Positions 40,024-50,503 of a stretch of 64,000 nucleotides of DNA are shown here, piece by piece. Each line of letters opens with the position of its first letter. The stretch's first letter is position 1. This stretch comes from Tianweitania sp. UT-5YL-CI-8 (GTDB lineage: Bacteria > Pseudomonadota > Alphaproteobacteria > Rhizobiales > Rhizobiaceae). Below the pieces are notes generated by a model. The model had not been told where the DNA came from, searched no databases, and saw only the letters and a list, made by a program, of their open reading frames with translations. The position numbers and the translations under genes were made by a program. The stretch spans positions 19,292-83,291 of the forward strand of contig NZ_JASCRR010000017.1 in NCBI RefSeq assembly GCF_030010215.1, written 5' to 3'.

Positions 40024-40931
40024 TTGCCCTGCTCCTGCGCGCGCGCCTGTGCCTGCTGGAAGAACATGATGGGCACGACCAGCAGAAGCAGCAGGATGAT
40101 CGCCACCGCCGATGCAACCGGCCAATCACGGTTGGCAAAGAACTCGTTCCATAAGGTCTTGCCGATCATCAGCGTCTGCGAGCCGCCGAGAAGATCGGGA
40201 ATGACGAACTCGCCCACCGCCGGGATAAATACGAGCAGGCAACCGGCGATGACGCCAGGGAGCGTTAGGGGGAAGGTTATCTTCCAGAAGGCGCTGATCG
40301 GCGGGCAGCCGAGGTCGTTGGCAGCCTCGATCAGCGAGTAGTCCATCTTCTCCAGAGATGCATAAAGCGGCAGGATCATGAACGGCAGATAAGAGTAGAC
40401 GATGCCGATGAAGATGGCAGTGTGGGTGTTGAGGATCACCAGCGGCGTATCGATGATGCCGGTGAACAGCAGGAACTGGTTGAGCAAACCTTCCGGCTTG
40501 AGAATGCCGATCCAGGCGTAGACGCGGATCAGAAAGCTCGTCCAGAACGGCAGGATGACCAGCATCAGCAATGTTGGCCGCAATGTGGCGGGTGCCCGCG
40601 CCATGCCATAGGCCACCGGAAAGCCGATCAGCAGCGCCAGGAAGGTCGATATCCCTGCGATGACGACGCTGGACAGATAGGCCCGCATATAGAGCGGATC
40701 GTCGCCCAGCCAGGCGTAGTTATCGAAATGAAGGTCGCGGAACTGCGCGAAAAAGGCGCCGATGCCATTGGAAAGGGTTATCACCGGTTCATAGGGCGGC
40801 ATCGCTATCGCTGTGGTCGACAGCGAAATCTTGAACACGATAATGAATGGCACCAAGAAGAAGGCCAGCAGCCAAAGATAGGGAACGACGATGACCAGCC
40901 TGCTGGTGAGGGCGGCGATTGCGCGTTGCAT
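40020..40931 (-). CDS. potH: putrescine ABC transporter permease PotH
   Basis: 303-aa permease, partner of PotI. Six membrane segments; the transport loop is IEAANDLGCPPISAFWKITFPLTLPGVIAG. The N-terminus VPYLWLLAFFLVPFIIVFKISLS is typical of PotB/PotH. The ATG at 40931 has GGAAGGAG and a G-run just before it; the upstream in-frame part overlaps potG. Eleven bases separate it from the potG stop. Confidence 0.92.
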   Translation of the reverse strand: MQRAIAALTSRLVIVVPYLWLLAFFLVPFIIVFKISLSTTAIAMPPYEPVITLSNGIGAFFAQFRDLHFDNYAWLGDDPLYMRAYLSSVVIAGISTFLALLIGFPVAYGMARAPATLRPTLLMLVILPFWTSFLIRVYAWIGILKPEGLLNQFLLFTGIIDTPLVILNTHTAIFIGIVYSYLPFMILPLYASLEKMDYSLIEAANDLGCPPISAFWKITFPLTLPGVIAGCLLVFIPAVGEFVIPDLLGGSQTLMIGKTLWNEFFANRDWPVASAVAIILLLLLVVPIMFFQQAQARAQEQGK

Positions 40932-40942
40932 CTCCTTCCCCC

Positions 40943-42082
40943 TTAGCGTGTCAGGATGACGCCGGCGTCGGGCCGGAACGAGATCCATGCTGTGTCGTCC
41001 CAGGTCAGCGGGTCTTCCGTGACGCGGGCCGCGTTCAGCGCGCTTGCCCGGACCACCTGGCCGTTGGGCAGCTTAACGTGATAGACGGTCATGTCGCCGA
41101 GATAAGCGATGTCGTAGACCTCGCCCTGCATGGCGTTGTCGACACCGGGCGCGGGCTCCTTTGAAGAGACCTTGATCTTTTCGGGCCGTATGGCGAAGGC
41201 TACATCGCTGCCCACGGTCGCATCGGATGCGTTTTCGCTGTGGATGACACCTCCGTCGGTCATGATCGTCGCAGCGACCCCCTCGCGCGCCGATACCTTG
41301 CCTTCGAATATGTTGACCGTGCCGACGAAGCCGGCGACGAAGCGCGAACCCGGCGCCTCATAGACCTCGGCGGGCGTTGCCACCTGCATCACCTCGCCTT
41401 TATCGAGAATGGCGATCCGGTCAGCCATTGTCATGGCCTCTTCCTGGTCGTGGGTGACGACGACGAAGGTCAGGCCGAGCTTCTGCTGCAGGTCCATCAA
41501 TTCGAACTGGGTTTCCTCACGCAGCTTCTTGTCGAGCGCGCCCAACGGCTCATCGAGCAACAACACTTTGGGACGTTTTGCGACGGCTCGCGCAAGGGCT
41601 ACGCGCTGGCGTTGCCCGCCGGAAAGCTGGTGCGGCTTGCGCTTAGCGAACTGGCTGAGCTTGACGAGCTTTAGCATCTCTGTGACGCGCTGCTCGATCT
41701 CGGCCTTGGCCATACCGTCCTGCTTCAGGCCGAAAGCGATGTTCTGCTCCACCGTCATATGCGGAAACAGTGCGTAGGACTGGAACATCATGTTGACCGG
41801 CCGGCGGTAGGGCGGAATACCCCGCAAGTCCTGGCCATCAAGAAAGATGCTGCCGGAGGTCGGCTCCTCGAAGCCGGCCAGCATGCGCAGAAGCGTTGAC
41901 TTGCCACAGCCAGACGCCCCCAGCAGCGCGAAGAATTCTCGCTCGTAGATGCTCAGCGACAGGTCGTTGACGGCAGTGAAGTCGCCGAAGCGCTTCGTGA
42001 CGTTGCGAAACTCAATGTAGGGTTTCGCCGACGGATCGGTCCAGGGCGCAAAGGACCTGCGAATGCTTCCAAGCGAGTTCAT
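40943..42082 (-). CDS. potG: putrescine ABC transporter ATPase PotG
   Basis: 379-aa ABC ATPase that drives the importer. Walker [11 protein letters not shown]-loop [10 protein letters not shown], signature [14 protein letters not shown], Walker [13 protein letters not shown] and the switch His in [10 protein letters not shown] are all present, and a C-terminal TOBE domain (~290-379) follows. ATG at 42082 has GGAG eight bases upstream. Directly downstream of the binding protein gene past a perfect hairpin. Confidence 0.93.
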   Translation of the reverse strand: MNSLGSIRRSFAPWTDPSAKPYIEFRNVTKRFGDFTAVNDLSLSIYEREFFALLGASGCGKSTLLRMLAGFEEPTSGSIFLDGQDLRGIPPYRRPVNMMFQSYALFPHMTVEQNIAFGLKQDGMAKAEIEQRVTEMLKLVKLSQFAKRKPHQLSGGQRQRVALARAVAKRPKVLLLDEPLGALDKKLREETQFELMDLQQKLGLTFVVVTHDQEEAMTMADRIAILDKGEVMQVATPAEVYEAPGSRFVAGFVGTVNIFEGKVSAREGVAATIMTDGGVIHSENASDATVGSDVAFAIRPEKIKVSSKEPAPGVDNAMQGEVYDIAYLGDMTVYHVKLPNGQVVRASALNAARVTEDPLTWDDTAWISFRPDAGVILTR

Positions 42083-42120
42083 GAGCAGGCTCCCCAATTC
42101 CCGACGTCATATCTCTATGA

Positions 42121-42150
42121 AAGACCCCGGCAGTAACCTGCCGGGGTCTT
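42121..42150 (-). terminator. perfect 13-bp hairpin between potF and potG
   Basis: AAGACCCCGGCAG (42121-42133) pairs with CTGCCGGGGTCTT (42138-42150), loop TAAC. It lies inside the operon after the binding-protein gene. No T-run follows on the minus strand, so it probably stabilises potF mRNA or weakens read-through instead of ending transcription. Same design as the iron importer hairpin at 31533. Confidence 0.75.
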
Positions 42151-42155
42151 CTTTA

Positions 42156-43253
42156 TCATTGGCCGGTGACGATCTTCGTCCAGCTGCGCGTGATCAGTCG
42201 CTGCGACTTGGGATCGTAAGGCGACACGGTGAAGAGTTTGGCCAGAACGGCGTCATCCGGATAGATCGCAGGATCTTCCAGGATTTCCTTGCTGATGAAT
42301 TGTTGCGAAGCTTTGTTGCCATTGGCGTAGAAAATAACGTCGCTGGCCTTGGCGATGACTTCCGGCCTCATCATGTAGTTGATGAATTCATGTGCGGTGT
42401 CGACATGCTTGGCATCGGCCGGAATGGCCATCTGGTCGAACCACATTTCCGCGCCTTCTTTCGGAATGACGTAATCGAGCGTCACGCCCTGCTTGGCTTC
42501 AATCGCGCGGTCGCGAGCCTGGAAGACGTCACCGGACCAGCCGACCGCAACGCAGATGTCGCCATTGGCGAGCGCATTGATGTATTCCGACGAATGGAAC
42601 TTACGGATCGACGGGCGGATCGCCATCATCGCTTCTTCAGCCTTGGAGATATCGTCGAGCGAGGTGCTACCGGCGTCCAGACCGAGATAGTTCAGCACGG
42701 TGGGCAGCATGTCCGTGGGCGAATCCAAGACATAGATGCCGCATTGGGCGAGCTTGCTGGCATTTTCAGGATTGAACACGACATCCCAGCTTTCGACTTT
42801 CTCGATACCGAGCGCGGCCTTCACCTTGTCGACATTGTAGCCGATACCGACCGTGCCCCACATGTAATTGATGGAGTATTCGTTGCCGGGGTCGTATTTG
42901 GCGGTGCGTTCGTTGACCACATCCCACATATTCGAGAGGTTCGGTAGCTTTGACTTGTCCAGCTTCTGGAAGACGCCTGCCTGAATCTGGCGCGCGAGGA
43001 AATTGGCGGTCGGCACAACCACGTCATAGCCGGAGCCGCCAGCGAGCAGCTTGGTCTCAAGGATTTCGTTGGAATCGAAGACGTCATAGACGACCTTGAT
43101 GCCGGTTTCCTTGGTGAAATCGTCGATGATGGACGAGTCGATATAGTCCGACCAGTTGTAGACATTGACCACACGCTCCTGCGCCATGGCCGATTGCGCG
43201 AACGCGGCGATCATTGCCGTGGCTGCGGTGAGCCAAAGCGCCTTTGTGTTCAT
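42156..43253 (-). CDS. potF: periplasmic putrescine-binding protein PotF
   Basis: 365-aa exported binding protein. Signal peptide ~1-24 (ending SAMAQE). The mature start VVNVYNWSDYIDSSIIDDFTKETG is the PotD/PotF signature, followed by GSGYDVVVPTANFLARQI, and aromatic and acidic residues typical for polyamine binding. Putrescine rather than spermidine preference is inferred from PotF resemblance and the potFGHI gene order. AAGGAG seven bases before the ATG. First gene of the importer operon; the gamma-glutamylputrescine genes lie 5 kb away. Confidence 0.92.
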   Translation of the reverse strand: MNTKALWLTAATAMIAAFAQSAMAQERVVNVYNWSDYIDSSIIDDFTKETGIKVVYDVFDSNEILETKLLAGGSGYDVVVPTANFLARQIQAGVFQKLDKSKLPNLSNMWDVVNERTAKYDPGNEYSINYMWGTVGIGYNVDKVKAALGIEKVESWDVVFNPENASKLAQCGIYVLDSPTDMLPTVLNYLGLDAGSTSLDDISKAEEAMMAIRPSIRKFHSSEYINALANGDICVAVGWSGDVFQARDRAIEAKQGVTLDYVIPKEGAEMWFDQMAIPADAKHVDTAHEFINYMMRPEVIAKASDVIFYANGNKASQQFISKEILEDPAIYPDDAVLAKLFTVSPYDPKSQRLITRSWTKIVTGQ

Positions 43254-43572
43254 CGAGAATCTCCTTTTGCGCGTGTCGCCGGACGGCCCGTTCGAGTACG
43301 TTCCGAAGGCCCAATTGTAATCAGGCTATTTGTGTTGCACGAGGTGGACAAGCACCAATAATGGGCAGAGCGCCACTCACGCACATCAAATCGCACCTTG
43401 CTGAAAGGCCGGGGATGTTTAAGGCTTGGAAACGACACCACGCTTGGCGCAGATCGTAAACCTGCGGAAACGGTTGCCCCTGTCCGACCCCTTGGCAAGA
43501 TAAGCCTGTGCGTTGTTTGCCCTGATCGAAACGTGCCCGTCCCAAGGCTTGCTTGTCAATTGGCAAAGACGA
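43254..43572. other. gap upstream of potF, no gene seen
   Basis: 319 bp between the potF start and the 3' end of the DMT transporter gene. It must hold the potF promoter. Several frames are open through part of it but none shows family features, and I see no strong hairpin or repeat. Confidence 0.5.
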
Positions 43573-44526
43573 CTAATTCGGGTTGGGCATACCTGTGACT
43601 CCCGGCTTGCGCGGCAAGGAGTAGCGCCGAAACTCCAACCCGAGATAGGCAACCAGGGCAAGCACGACCACCGTACCACCAATCATGGTGCTGGCCGAGG
43701 GAACCTCGCCATGCACCAGCCACACCCAGACAGGCCCCAGGACGGGCTCGAACAATCCCATCAGAGCCGCGAGCACCGCCGGCACCAACCGCGCGCCCAT
43801 GGCAAAGAACGCAAAGCCGAGCCCGAGATTGAGCGCGCCGAAAACGAAGAGGATCACGGCATCTGGCGCGCTTGTGATCAGTCCGGACGACTGAAACGCT
43901 GCGACCAAGCCTGCCAAAGCAGCACCCAGGCAGGTCGCCGGCGTCATGCGCACATGTGCGTAGCGCCGGGTAATGACCGTCGCAATAGCGAAACATATTG
44001 CTATCAGCAAAGCGAGAGCGTCGCCGATTGGGGATACAACGCCGGTCGCGGATTCCGAGACCATGATGCCGATGCCCAGAATGACGGTGCAAATCGCCAT
44101 CCATGTGGTCACTGCGATGCGTTCGCGAAAGACCAGCCAGGAAATAAGGGCGGCGATCAGCGGCACGCCCGCCTGCATCAGAAGGATGTTGGCAACCGTT
44201 GTATAAGACAGCGCCAGCACGAAACAGGCCGAAGAAATCCCGAAACAGATTGCGACCGCAACGCCTGGAATGCCCATTCCTGCAAACATCCGCAGCGTTC
44301 CGCGACGTCCGTCGCGCCACAGCATGAAGCCGATCAGGAAGGCCACCGCCCAGAAAGATCGCCAGAACACCATGGTCCAGCCGTCGGGGGTTTCCACGAA
44401 GCGCCCGATTGTGCCGCCGAAACTCCAGGCGAGCGCCGAGAGAAAAACCAGAAGCAAGCCCTGGCGCTCCTCTCCGCCCGTCGAGGACTGCGCAGGCTGC
44501 GGCATGGGCGCGGCAACGTCGGACAT
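43573..44526 (-). CDS. EamA-family (DMT) transporter
   Basis: 317-aa inner-membrane protein with about ten hydrophobic segments, arranged as two EamA repeats (first ~25-155, second ~165-300; LLVFLSALAWSFGGTIGRFVE, LMQAGVPLIAALISWLVFRE, FEPVLGPVWVWLVHGEVPS). DMT exporters carry metabolites or drugs out; the substrate cannot be told. ATG at 44526 is where the conserved protein begins; in-frame starts at 44562 and 44580 give longer forms without better ribosome binding sites. Confidence 0.88.
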   Translation of the reverse strand: MSDVAAPMPQPAQSSTGGEERQGLLLVFLSALAWSFGGTIGRFVETPDGWTMVFWRSFWAVAFLIGFMLWRDGRRGTLRMFAGMGIPGVAVAICFGISSACFVLALSYTTVANILLMQAGVPLIAALISWLVFRERIAVTTWMAICTVILGIGIMVSESATGVVSPIGDALALLIAICFAIATVITRRYAHVRMTPATCLGAALAGLVAAFQSSGLITSAPDAVILFVFGALNLGLGFAFFAMGARLVPAVLAALMGLFEPVLGPVWVWLVHGEVPSASTMIGGTVVVLALVAYLGLEFRRYSLPRKPGVTGMPNPN

Positions 44527-44651
44527 GGAACAACCGGATGGAAAGAGGATGCGCTTCCGCATGAAAGCGCCGGCATCCATAGAGCATTTGCGGGAGGTAA
44601 GCGTGATCCACGCGGCGATCATGGCTTGTGGCACAGGCCGTGGAACTGCCC

Positions 44652-46097
44652 TTATTGAAAATCGAAGGCGCTCAAACCGGTGACCATCTCATCAAGGCCG
44701 AGCGGGCGGGTGACTGGCGGCTCGGCGCGCGCAAGACATCCCTGCCGCTCGCAGAGCCGGCAGGCCGGCCCGATAGCCGTCGCGCCGATCTGGATCTGCC
44801 GAGCGACGGGGCCGGCTGCCTGCGGCAGTGCCGCGCCATAGACGATCTCGGCACGGAAGGCGATGTCGCAGCCGAGCAGGATAGCCGTGCGGCGCGGCCT
44901 TTCATTGAAGGCGCCCTGCGGACCTTCGAGCGTTCGGGCGACACAGAGGAACTCGGCTCCATCCGGCATCTGCACGGCCTCGACGAAAATCTGTCCCGGC
45001 TGGGTGAAGGCAGCGTGGATCGGCAGCTTCGGGCAACCACCGCCGAAACGACTGTGGGGAAAACCCTGGGCTCCCGATCTGCGAAAGCGGTTTCCGGCAT
45101 TGTCGATCTCCAACATGAAGAAAGGCACGCCCGGAGCCCCCTGCCGCTGCAGTGTGGTAAGCCGGTTGGCCGCCTGCTCGAACGAGACGCCGAAACGCGA
45201 GCGCAGCACGTCGACATCGTAAAAGGAACGCACCGCCGCGGTCTGAAACGCCTGGTAGGGCATCATCAATGCATGAGCGGCATATCGCGCCAGCTCAAAC
45301 CGGGCGATGCGCCGGGCTTCGTCACTCGACAGCTTCAGCGCCTTGATCTCCGCTGCGATAGCCACCTGCATGCGGATCAGGCACGCCTCCATCGCCACCT
45401 CGCGCAATTGGTCGAAAGGCGACAGCCGTTCCGACAGGAACAGTCGCTGGGAATGCCGGTCGTAGCGGCGGCGCCAGTTGGGCATGGTCGTCACCGGCAG
45501 GACCTTGACCACGATGCCGTAGTCACGCTTGAGCCACGCTTTCAACGCCCCCATCAGATCGTCGCGCGGGTCGAGCAACGATACAAAGGCGTCCGCCTCT
45601 TCTTCGATTGACTGAAAATGGTTTGGACGCCGCTCGATGACCCCATGCACTTCGTCGATCGGAAGCCGTGCTGAGGAGAGAGCGGTTGCCTTGCCCTCTT
45701 GCGCCAAAAGATCCGACAGATCCGACAAGCGCTTGGCCTGCTCGCGATAGGCGCGGAACAGCTTGATCACGGCTGCGGCAGCATTAGGCGCAGCTTCTGC
45801 AATTTCGATCAGTTCCTGGTCGCCAGGCAGTTCGCCCGACAAGAGTGGGTCGGAGAACACCTCGCGCAAGGCAGCGATGGAGCCGCCCGCTTCGCCGTGC
45901 AGTTCCTCCGGCTCGACCTTATAGACGGAAGCCAGCTTCAGGATCAGTTGCACCGTCAAGGGCCGTTGGTTGCGCTCGATCAGATTGAGATAGGAGGGAG
46001 AGATGCCCAGGCCCTCGGCCATTGCGGTCTGGGCCAGCCCCTTCGCGATCCGGATGCGCCTGATCCGCGGACCGGCGAAAATCTTCTGTTCTGCCAT
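44652..46097 (-). CDS. XRE-type regulator of the RamB/ScfR group, probable aceA regulator
   Basis: 481-aa regulator with an N-terminal HTH (~8-65, GLAQTAMAEGLGISPSYLNLIERNQRPLT), a middle IrrE/M78-like domain and a C-terminal ScfR domain ending in a Cys-rich CRLCERQGCLARAEPP. The HExxH metalloprotease motif is not seen in the middle domain, while ARYAAHALMMPY at its end is kept, so it is probably not a protease. Members such as RamB control isocitrate lyase and acetate metabolism, possibly sensing acyl-CoA. Divergent from aceA with six TTTACA words between. Confidence 0.85.
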   Translation of the reverse strand: MAEQKIFAGPRIRRIRIAKGLAQTAMAEGLGISPSYLNLIERNQRPLTVQLILKLASVYKVEPEELHGEAGGSIAALREVFSDPLLSGELPGDQELIEIAEAAPNAAAAVIKLFRAYREQAKRLSDLSDLLAQEGKATALSSARLPIDEVHGVIERRPNHFQSIEEEADAFVSLLDPRDDLMGALKAWLKRDYGIVVKVLPVTTMPNWRRRYDRHSQRLFLSERLSPFDQLREVAMEACLIRMQVAIAAEIKALKLSSDEARRIARFELARYAAHALMMPYQAFQTAAVRSFYDVDVLRSRFGVSFEQAANRLTTLQRQGAPGVPFFMLEIDNAGNRFRRSGAQGFPHSRFGGGCPKLPIHAAFTQPGQIFVEAVQMPDGAEFLCVARTLEGPQGAFNERPRRTAILLGCDIAFRAEIVYGAALPQAAGPVARQIQIGATAIGPACRLCERQGCLARAEPPVTRPLGLDEMVTGLSAFDFQ

Positions 46098-46102
46098 CTG
46101 AG

Positions 46103-46249
46103 TTTACACCGGATTTACAAAGGCGTCGCACCCAACGTTTTACATAATTTACAAATTTACACCTGACTTAGTGAAACACAATACAAGTTTTCTCCAAATA
46201 TCGCGCTGTTACAACGGTTTTTCTCGCGTTCCATGCGGCGCAATGTAAA
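46103..46249. promoter_or_regulatory. TTTACA operator cluster between the regulator and aceA
   Basis: Five copies of TTTACA on the plus strand (46103, 46114, 46139, 46148, 46156) and one inverted TGTAAA (46244). The first lies six bases upstream of the regulator start; the last ~70 bp upstream of aceA. Within the group, ACATAATTTACAAATTTACA forms overlapping direct repeats. This arrangement, in a 221-bp divergent region, suggests several binding sites of the ScfR/RamB-like protein for autoregulation and aceA control. Confidence 0.6.
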
Positions 46250-46317
46250 TCAAGTCATACACAACGGCGCTCACAGCCTTGGAGCGCCAGATAGCAGAAA
46301 GCCTGAGGGAGTACAGT

Positions 46318-47607
<1,290 letters not shown>

Positions 47608-47669
47608 CGGAAACGACCGACCCTCGCGAAGGCCGGCTGCCGCCCAAGGAAGTACCCAGGAGAAGAACG

Positions 47670-47912
47670 ATGACACCCAAGACCCGAGTCAAGGAACGTG
47701 CCGAAGAACAGTCGAGCACCATGAATGCCGACCAGCAAGCTACCATCCGTATGGTGGCGAACGATCTTCACCGGCTCAACCAGTCGGTCATGAAGGCGGT
47801 GGAATCTGGTGTTTCCGTCGAACTGGTGCGGTCTGCGCGCCACCATGGCGGCGAAGGCAACTGGGGTGACCTGCTCATTCCGGTCATCGTCTCGCAAAAC
47901 GCGCACGGCTGA
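47670..47912 (+). CDS. small conserved protein downstream of aceA, unknown function
   Basis: 80-aa hydrophilic protein: MTPKTRVKERAEEQSSTMNA start, a helical centre (QATIRMVANDLHRLNQSVMKAVESG) and a short end GEGNWGDLLIPVIVSQNAHG. No named family recognised. AGGAG lies eight bases before the ATG. The gap to aceA is 62 bp and a terminator follows its stop, so it is probably co-transcribed with aceA. Confidence 0.7.
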   Translation: MTPKTRVKERAEEQSSTMNADQQATIRMVANDLHRLNQSVMKAVESGVSVELVRSARHHGGEGNWGDLLIPVIVSQNAHG

Positions 47913-47935
47913 ATAACCTCACCCCGCAGTGCAAC

Positions 47936-47968
47936 AAAATCCCCGCATGACAATGCGGGGATTTTCGT
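47936..47968 (+). terminator. rho-independent terminator after the aceA unit
   Basis: AAAATCCCCGCAT (47936-47948) pairs perfectly with ATGCGGGGATTTT (47953-47965), loop GACA, with T-rich sequence after it. It can also serve the convergent HAD gene. Confidence 0.9.
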
Positions 47969-48003
47969 TTGTCTCAATGCATCCGACACGCTGACAGAAC
48001 CCG

Positions 48004-48714
48004 TCAGCCGATTGCTTCCACAACCGGCAACAGCTCTCCCAGATGCGAAAGCCGCCGAAACCGCGGCTCGGTCTCGGGTTCGTCCGCGTGTTCGAGCACC
48101 CAGGTCAGGTCATGCGGCACATACACGCCCCAACTCCCTGCCTGAAGTGCCGGCACCACATCCGATTTCAGCGAATTGCCCACCATCATGCTGCGCCCAG
48201 CGCCATCGCCGTGGCGGGCGAAGATGCGCTCATAGGTCCCGCGCGACTTGTCGCTGACGATTTCGACGGCATCAAAGAAGTCGCCAAGGCCCGACTGGGC
48301 CAGCTTGCGCTCCTGGTCGAACAGATCGCCCTTGGTGATCAGCACGATCCGGTAGCGTCCGGCCAATGCCTCCAGCGTCTCGTGAACATGCGGCAGCGTT
48401 TCGATGGGATGGCGCAGCATTTCGCGCCCCGCAGCCAGGATTTTCGCAATCACGTCAGTCGGCACCGTTCCTTCGGTCACCTCAATCGCGGTTTCGATCA
48501 TCGACAGGGTGAAACCCTTGATGCCGAATCCATAGAGTTCCAGATTGCGCTGCTCCGCTTCCAGCAGGCACGACAGCAAATGCTCCTTGTCGGCTTGATC
48601 GACCAGAAGCTCAGCGAAATGCGCCTCTGTCAGGCGGAAGAACTGTTCATTCTGCCAGAGCGTATCGTCGGCATCGAAACCGATCGTGGTGAGATTTTGG
48701 GCCAATCCACCCAT
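48004..48714 (-). CDS. HAD-superfamily hydrolase (phosphatase)
   Basis: 236-aa HAD phosphatase. Motif I is GFDADDTLW (nucleophile and general-acid Asp), motif II is VLITKGD, and motif III/IV lies around MMVGNSLKSDVVPALQAG. A four-helix cap sits between I and II (~20-100). Subtype resembles phosphoglycolate phosphatase-like proteins, but no substrate can be named. The second ATG (48714) is preferred as GGAG lies six bases before it. Convergent with the aceA unit. Confidence 0.85.
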   Translation of the reverse strand: MGGLAQNLTTIGFDADDTLWQNEQFFRLTEAHFAELLVDQADKEHLLSCLLEAEQRNLELYGFGIKGFTLSMIETAIEVTEGTVPTDVIAKILAAGREMLRHPIETLPHVHETLEALAGRYRIVLITKGDLFDQERKLAQSGLGDFFDAVEIVSDKSRGTYERIFARHGDGAGRSMMVGNSLKSDVVPALQAGSWGVYVPHDLTWVLEHADEPETEPRFRRLSHLGELLPVVEAIG

Positions 48715-48845
48715 GACATTCTCCATGTTCGAGAAGCGGACCCGTCATATCCTGCATAAGCATGGGAAGGCCAACCGCCTGCCCCTTCCCTTCCCGCTAC
48801 GGGGACGGCTATACTCGCCTATCCGCAACACGCAATTGGTGATTG

Positions 48846-50279
48846 ATGCCGCCTGCCAAAAAGGAAGTCCGTCCGTCGAACCGCGGAGGACGTACCCGCC
48901 CGCCTGCCTTCGTGAAAAATCTGCGAGGCGTCAAGGACTGGAAAGAGGCGTCGGGCTGGCTCGACTGGCGCGGTATCGAGGACATCGAATGCATCACGCC
49001 AGACCAAGCGGGCGTTGCGCGCGGCAAGATGATGCCGTCCAAGAAATTCACCTCGAACACGTCGCTGGCGCTGCCATCGGCCGTGTTCATGACCACAATC
49101 ACCGGCGGATATCCCGAGGACGGTAACGGCTTTTCCTATCCCGAGGACGACGGCGACCTGAAGCTCGTGCCCGACCTCGACACGCTTTCCGTCGTGCCAT
49201 GGGAGAGCGACCCAACCGCGCAGGTCATCTGTGACCTGGTGCATCAGGATGGCCGTGCGGTGGAATTCACCCCGCGCAACGTGCTTCGGAAGGTGCTCGC
49301 CGCCTATGACAAATTGGGCCTCAAGCCCGTCGTCGCGCCGGAAATCGAGTTCTATCTCGTGCGCAAGAATCCCGATCCGGATTATCCGCTGACCCCGCCC
49401 GTCGGCCGTTCCGGCCGTCCTATCGGCGGTGGCGCGGGCTATTCCATTGCCGGCGTCAACGAGTTCGACGAGTTGATCGACGACATCTACCACTTCTCCG
49501 AAAGCCAGGGGCTGGAGATCGATACGCTCATCCACGAGGAAGGTGCTGGGCAGCTCGAGATCAACCTACGTCACGGCGACCCGATCGAACTGGCCGACCA
49601 GGTGTTCCTGTTCAAGCGCACCATCCGCGAGGCGGCGCTGAAGCACGAGACCTACGCTACGTTCATGGCCAAGCCGATCCAGGGGCAGCCGGGCTCCGCC
49701 ATGCACATCCACCAGTCTATCGTCGACAAGAAGACTGGCCGCAACATCTTCAAAAACGAGGATGGCACGGAGTCCGAGGCGTTCTTCCACTTCATCGGCG
49801 GCATGCAGAAGCATGTTCCCAACGCGCTGGTCATGCTGGCGCCCTATGTGAATTCCTATCGCCGCCTCACCCAGGCAGCATCCGCCCCGGTCAACAACAA
49901 ATGGGGCTATGACAACCGCACCACGGCATTCCGCGTGCCGCGCTCCGACCCGTCCGCCCGGCGTGTCGAAAACCGCATCCCATCCTCAGACGCCAACCCC
50001 TATCTGGCGCTCGCGGCGTCACTGGCCTGCGGACTGATCGGGATCCGGGACAAGCTGCAAGCAGGGCCGCCTATCCTGACGACGGCCAATGAGGACGAGA
50101 TCGACCTGCCGCGCGGCCTGCTCGAGGCCGTGGACTTGTTTGAAGCCGACGAAGAGTTGCGGGCAGCACTCGGCCAATCCTTCTGCGCCACCTACGCCGC
50201 CATCAAACGCGCCGAGTTCGAAACCTTCATGGAAGTCATCAGCCCGTGGGAGCGGGAGTTTTTGTTGTTGAATGTTTGA
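48846..50279 (+). CDS. puuA: glutamine synthetase family protein, probable gamma-glutamylputrescine synthetase
   Basis: 477-aa enzyme of the glutamine synthetase fold. Catalytic stretches: PEIEFYLVR (metal), HEEGAGQLEINLRHGDP, GSAMHIHQSIVDKKTG (ATP/metal His), NSYRRL and FRVPRSDPSARRVENR. PuuA-type enzymes join glutamate to putrescine for catabolism. The pairing with an FAD oxidase gene of PuuB type and the potFGHI importer nearby supports polyamine use over nitrogen assimilation; a GlnT-like role is the alternative. ATG at 48846 is used over an adjacent upstream TTG. The stop runs into a heptamer array. Confidence 0.85.
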   Translation: MPPAKKEVRPSNRGGRTRPPAFVKNLRGVKDWKEASGWLDWRGIEDIECITPDQAGVARGKMMPSKKFTSNTSLALPSAVFMTTITGGYPEDGNGFSYPEDDGDLKLVPDLDTLSVVPWESDPTAQVICDLVHQDGRAVEFTPRNVLRKVLAAYDKLGLKPVVAPEIEFYLVRKNPDPDYPLTPPVGRSGRPIGGGAGYSIAGVNEFDELIDDIYHFSESQGLEIDTLIHEEGAGQLEINLRHGDPIELADQVFLFKRTIREAALKHETYATFMAKPIQGQPGSAMHIHQSIVDKKTGRNIFKNEDGTESEAFFHFIGGMQKHVPNALVMLAPYVNSYRRLTQAASAPVNNKWGYDNRTTAFRVPRSDPSARRVENRIPSSDANPYLALAASLACGLIGIRDKLQAGPPILTTANEDEIDLPRGLLEAVDLFEADEELRAALGQSFCATYAAIKRAEFETFMEVISPWEREFLLLNV

Positions 50280-50280
50280 G

Positions 50281-50378
50281 CGAGTAGCGAGTAGCGAGTA
50301 GCGAGTAGCGAGTAGCGAGTAGCGAGTAGCGAGTAGCGAGTAGCGAGTAGCGAGTAGCGAGTAGCGAGTAGCGAGTAG
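50281..50378. repeat. 14-copy tandem heptamer array CGAGTAG
   Basis: Fourteen perfect copies of CGAGTAG (98 bp) start two bases after the puuA stop. On the plus strand TAG occurs in all three frames; on the minus strand the reading is open in every frame and encodes LLATRYS repeats, a frequent spurious ORF in rhizobial genomes. Degenerate inverted pieces (CTATTCGC, GCTACTCGCC) follow at ~50445-50475. Probably slippage-prone and variable between strains. Confidence 0.95.
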
Positions 50379-50503
50379 GATTATGGCAGGTATTTCATAA
50401 TGCAAGAACCAGCTTCACGCGTCTGCTTGCGGGTGCCTTTCTCCCTATTCGCTATTGGCTACTCGCCATTCGCTCTTTCTCATTCGGTACTTGCTTGACG
50501 CTC

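Noticed and set aside
50281..50378. CRISPR-like array
   Set aside because: Repeat unit is only 7 bp with no spacers; it is a simple tandem array.
50019..50405. Minus-strand frame with LLATRYS repeats
   Set aside because: It is only the reverse reading of the heptamer array, open because CTACTCG has no stop in any frame; no start site or family.
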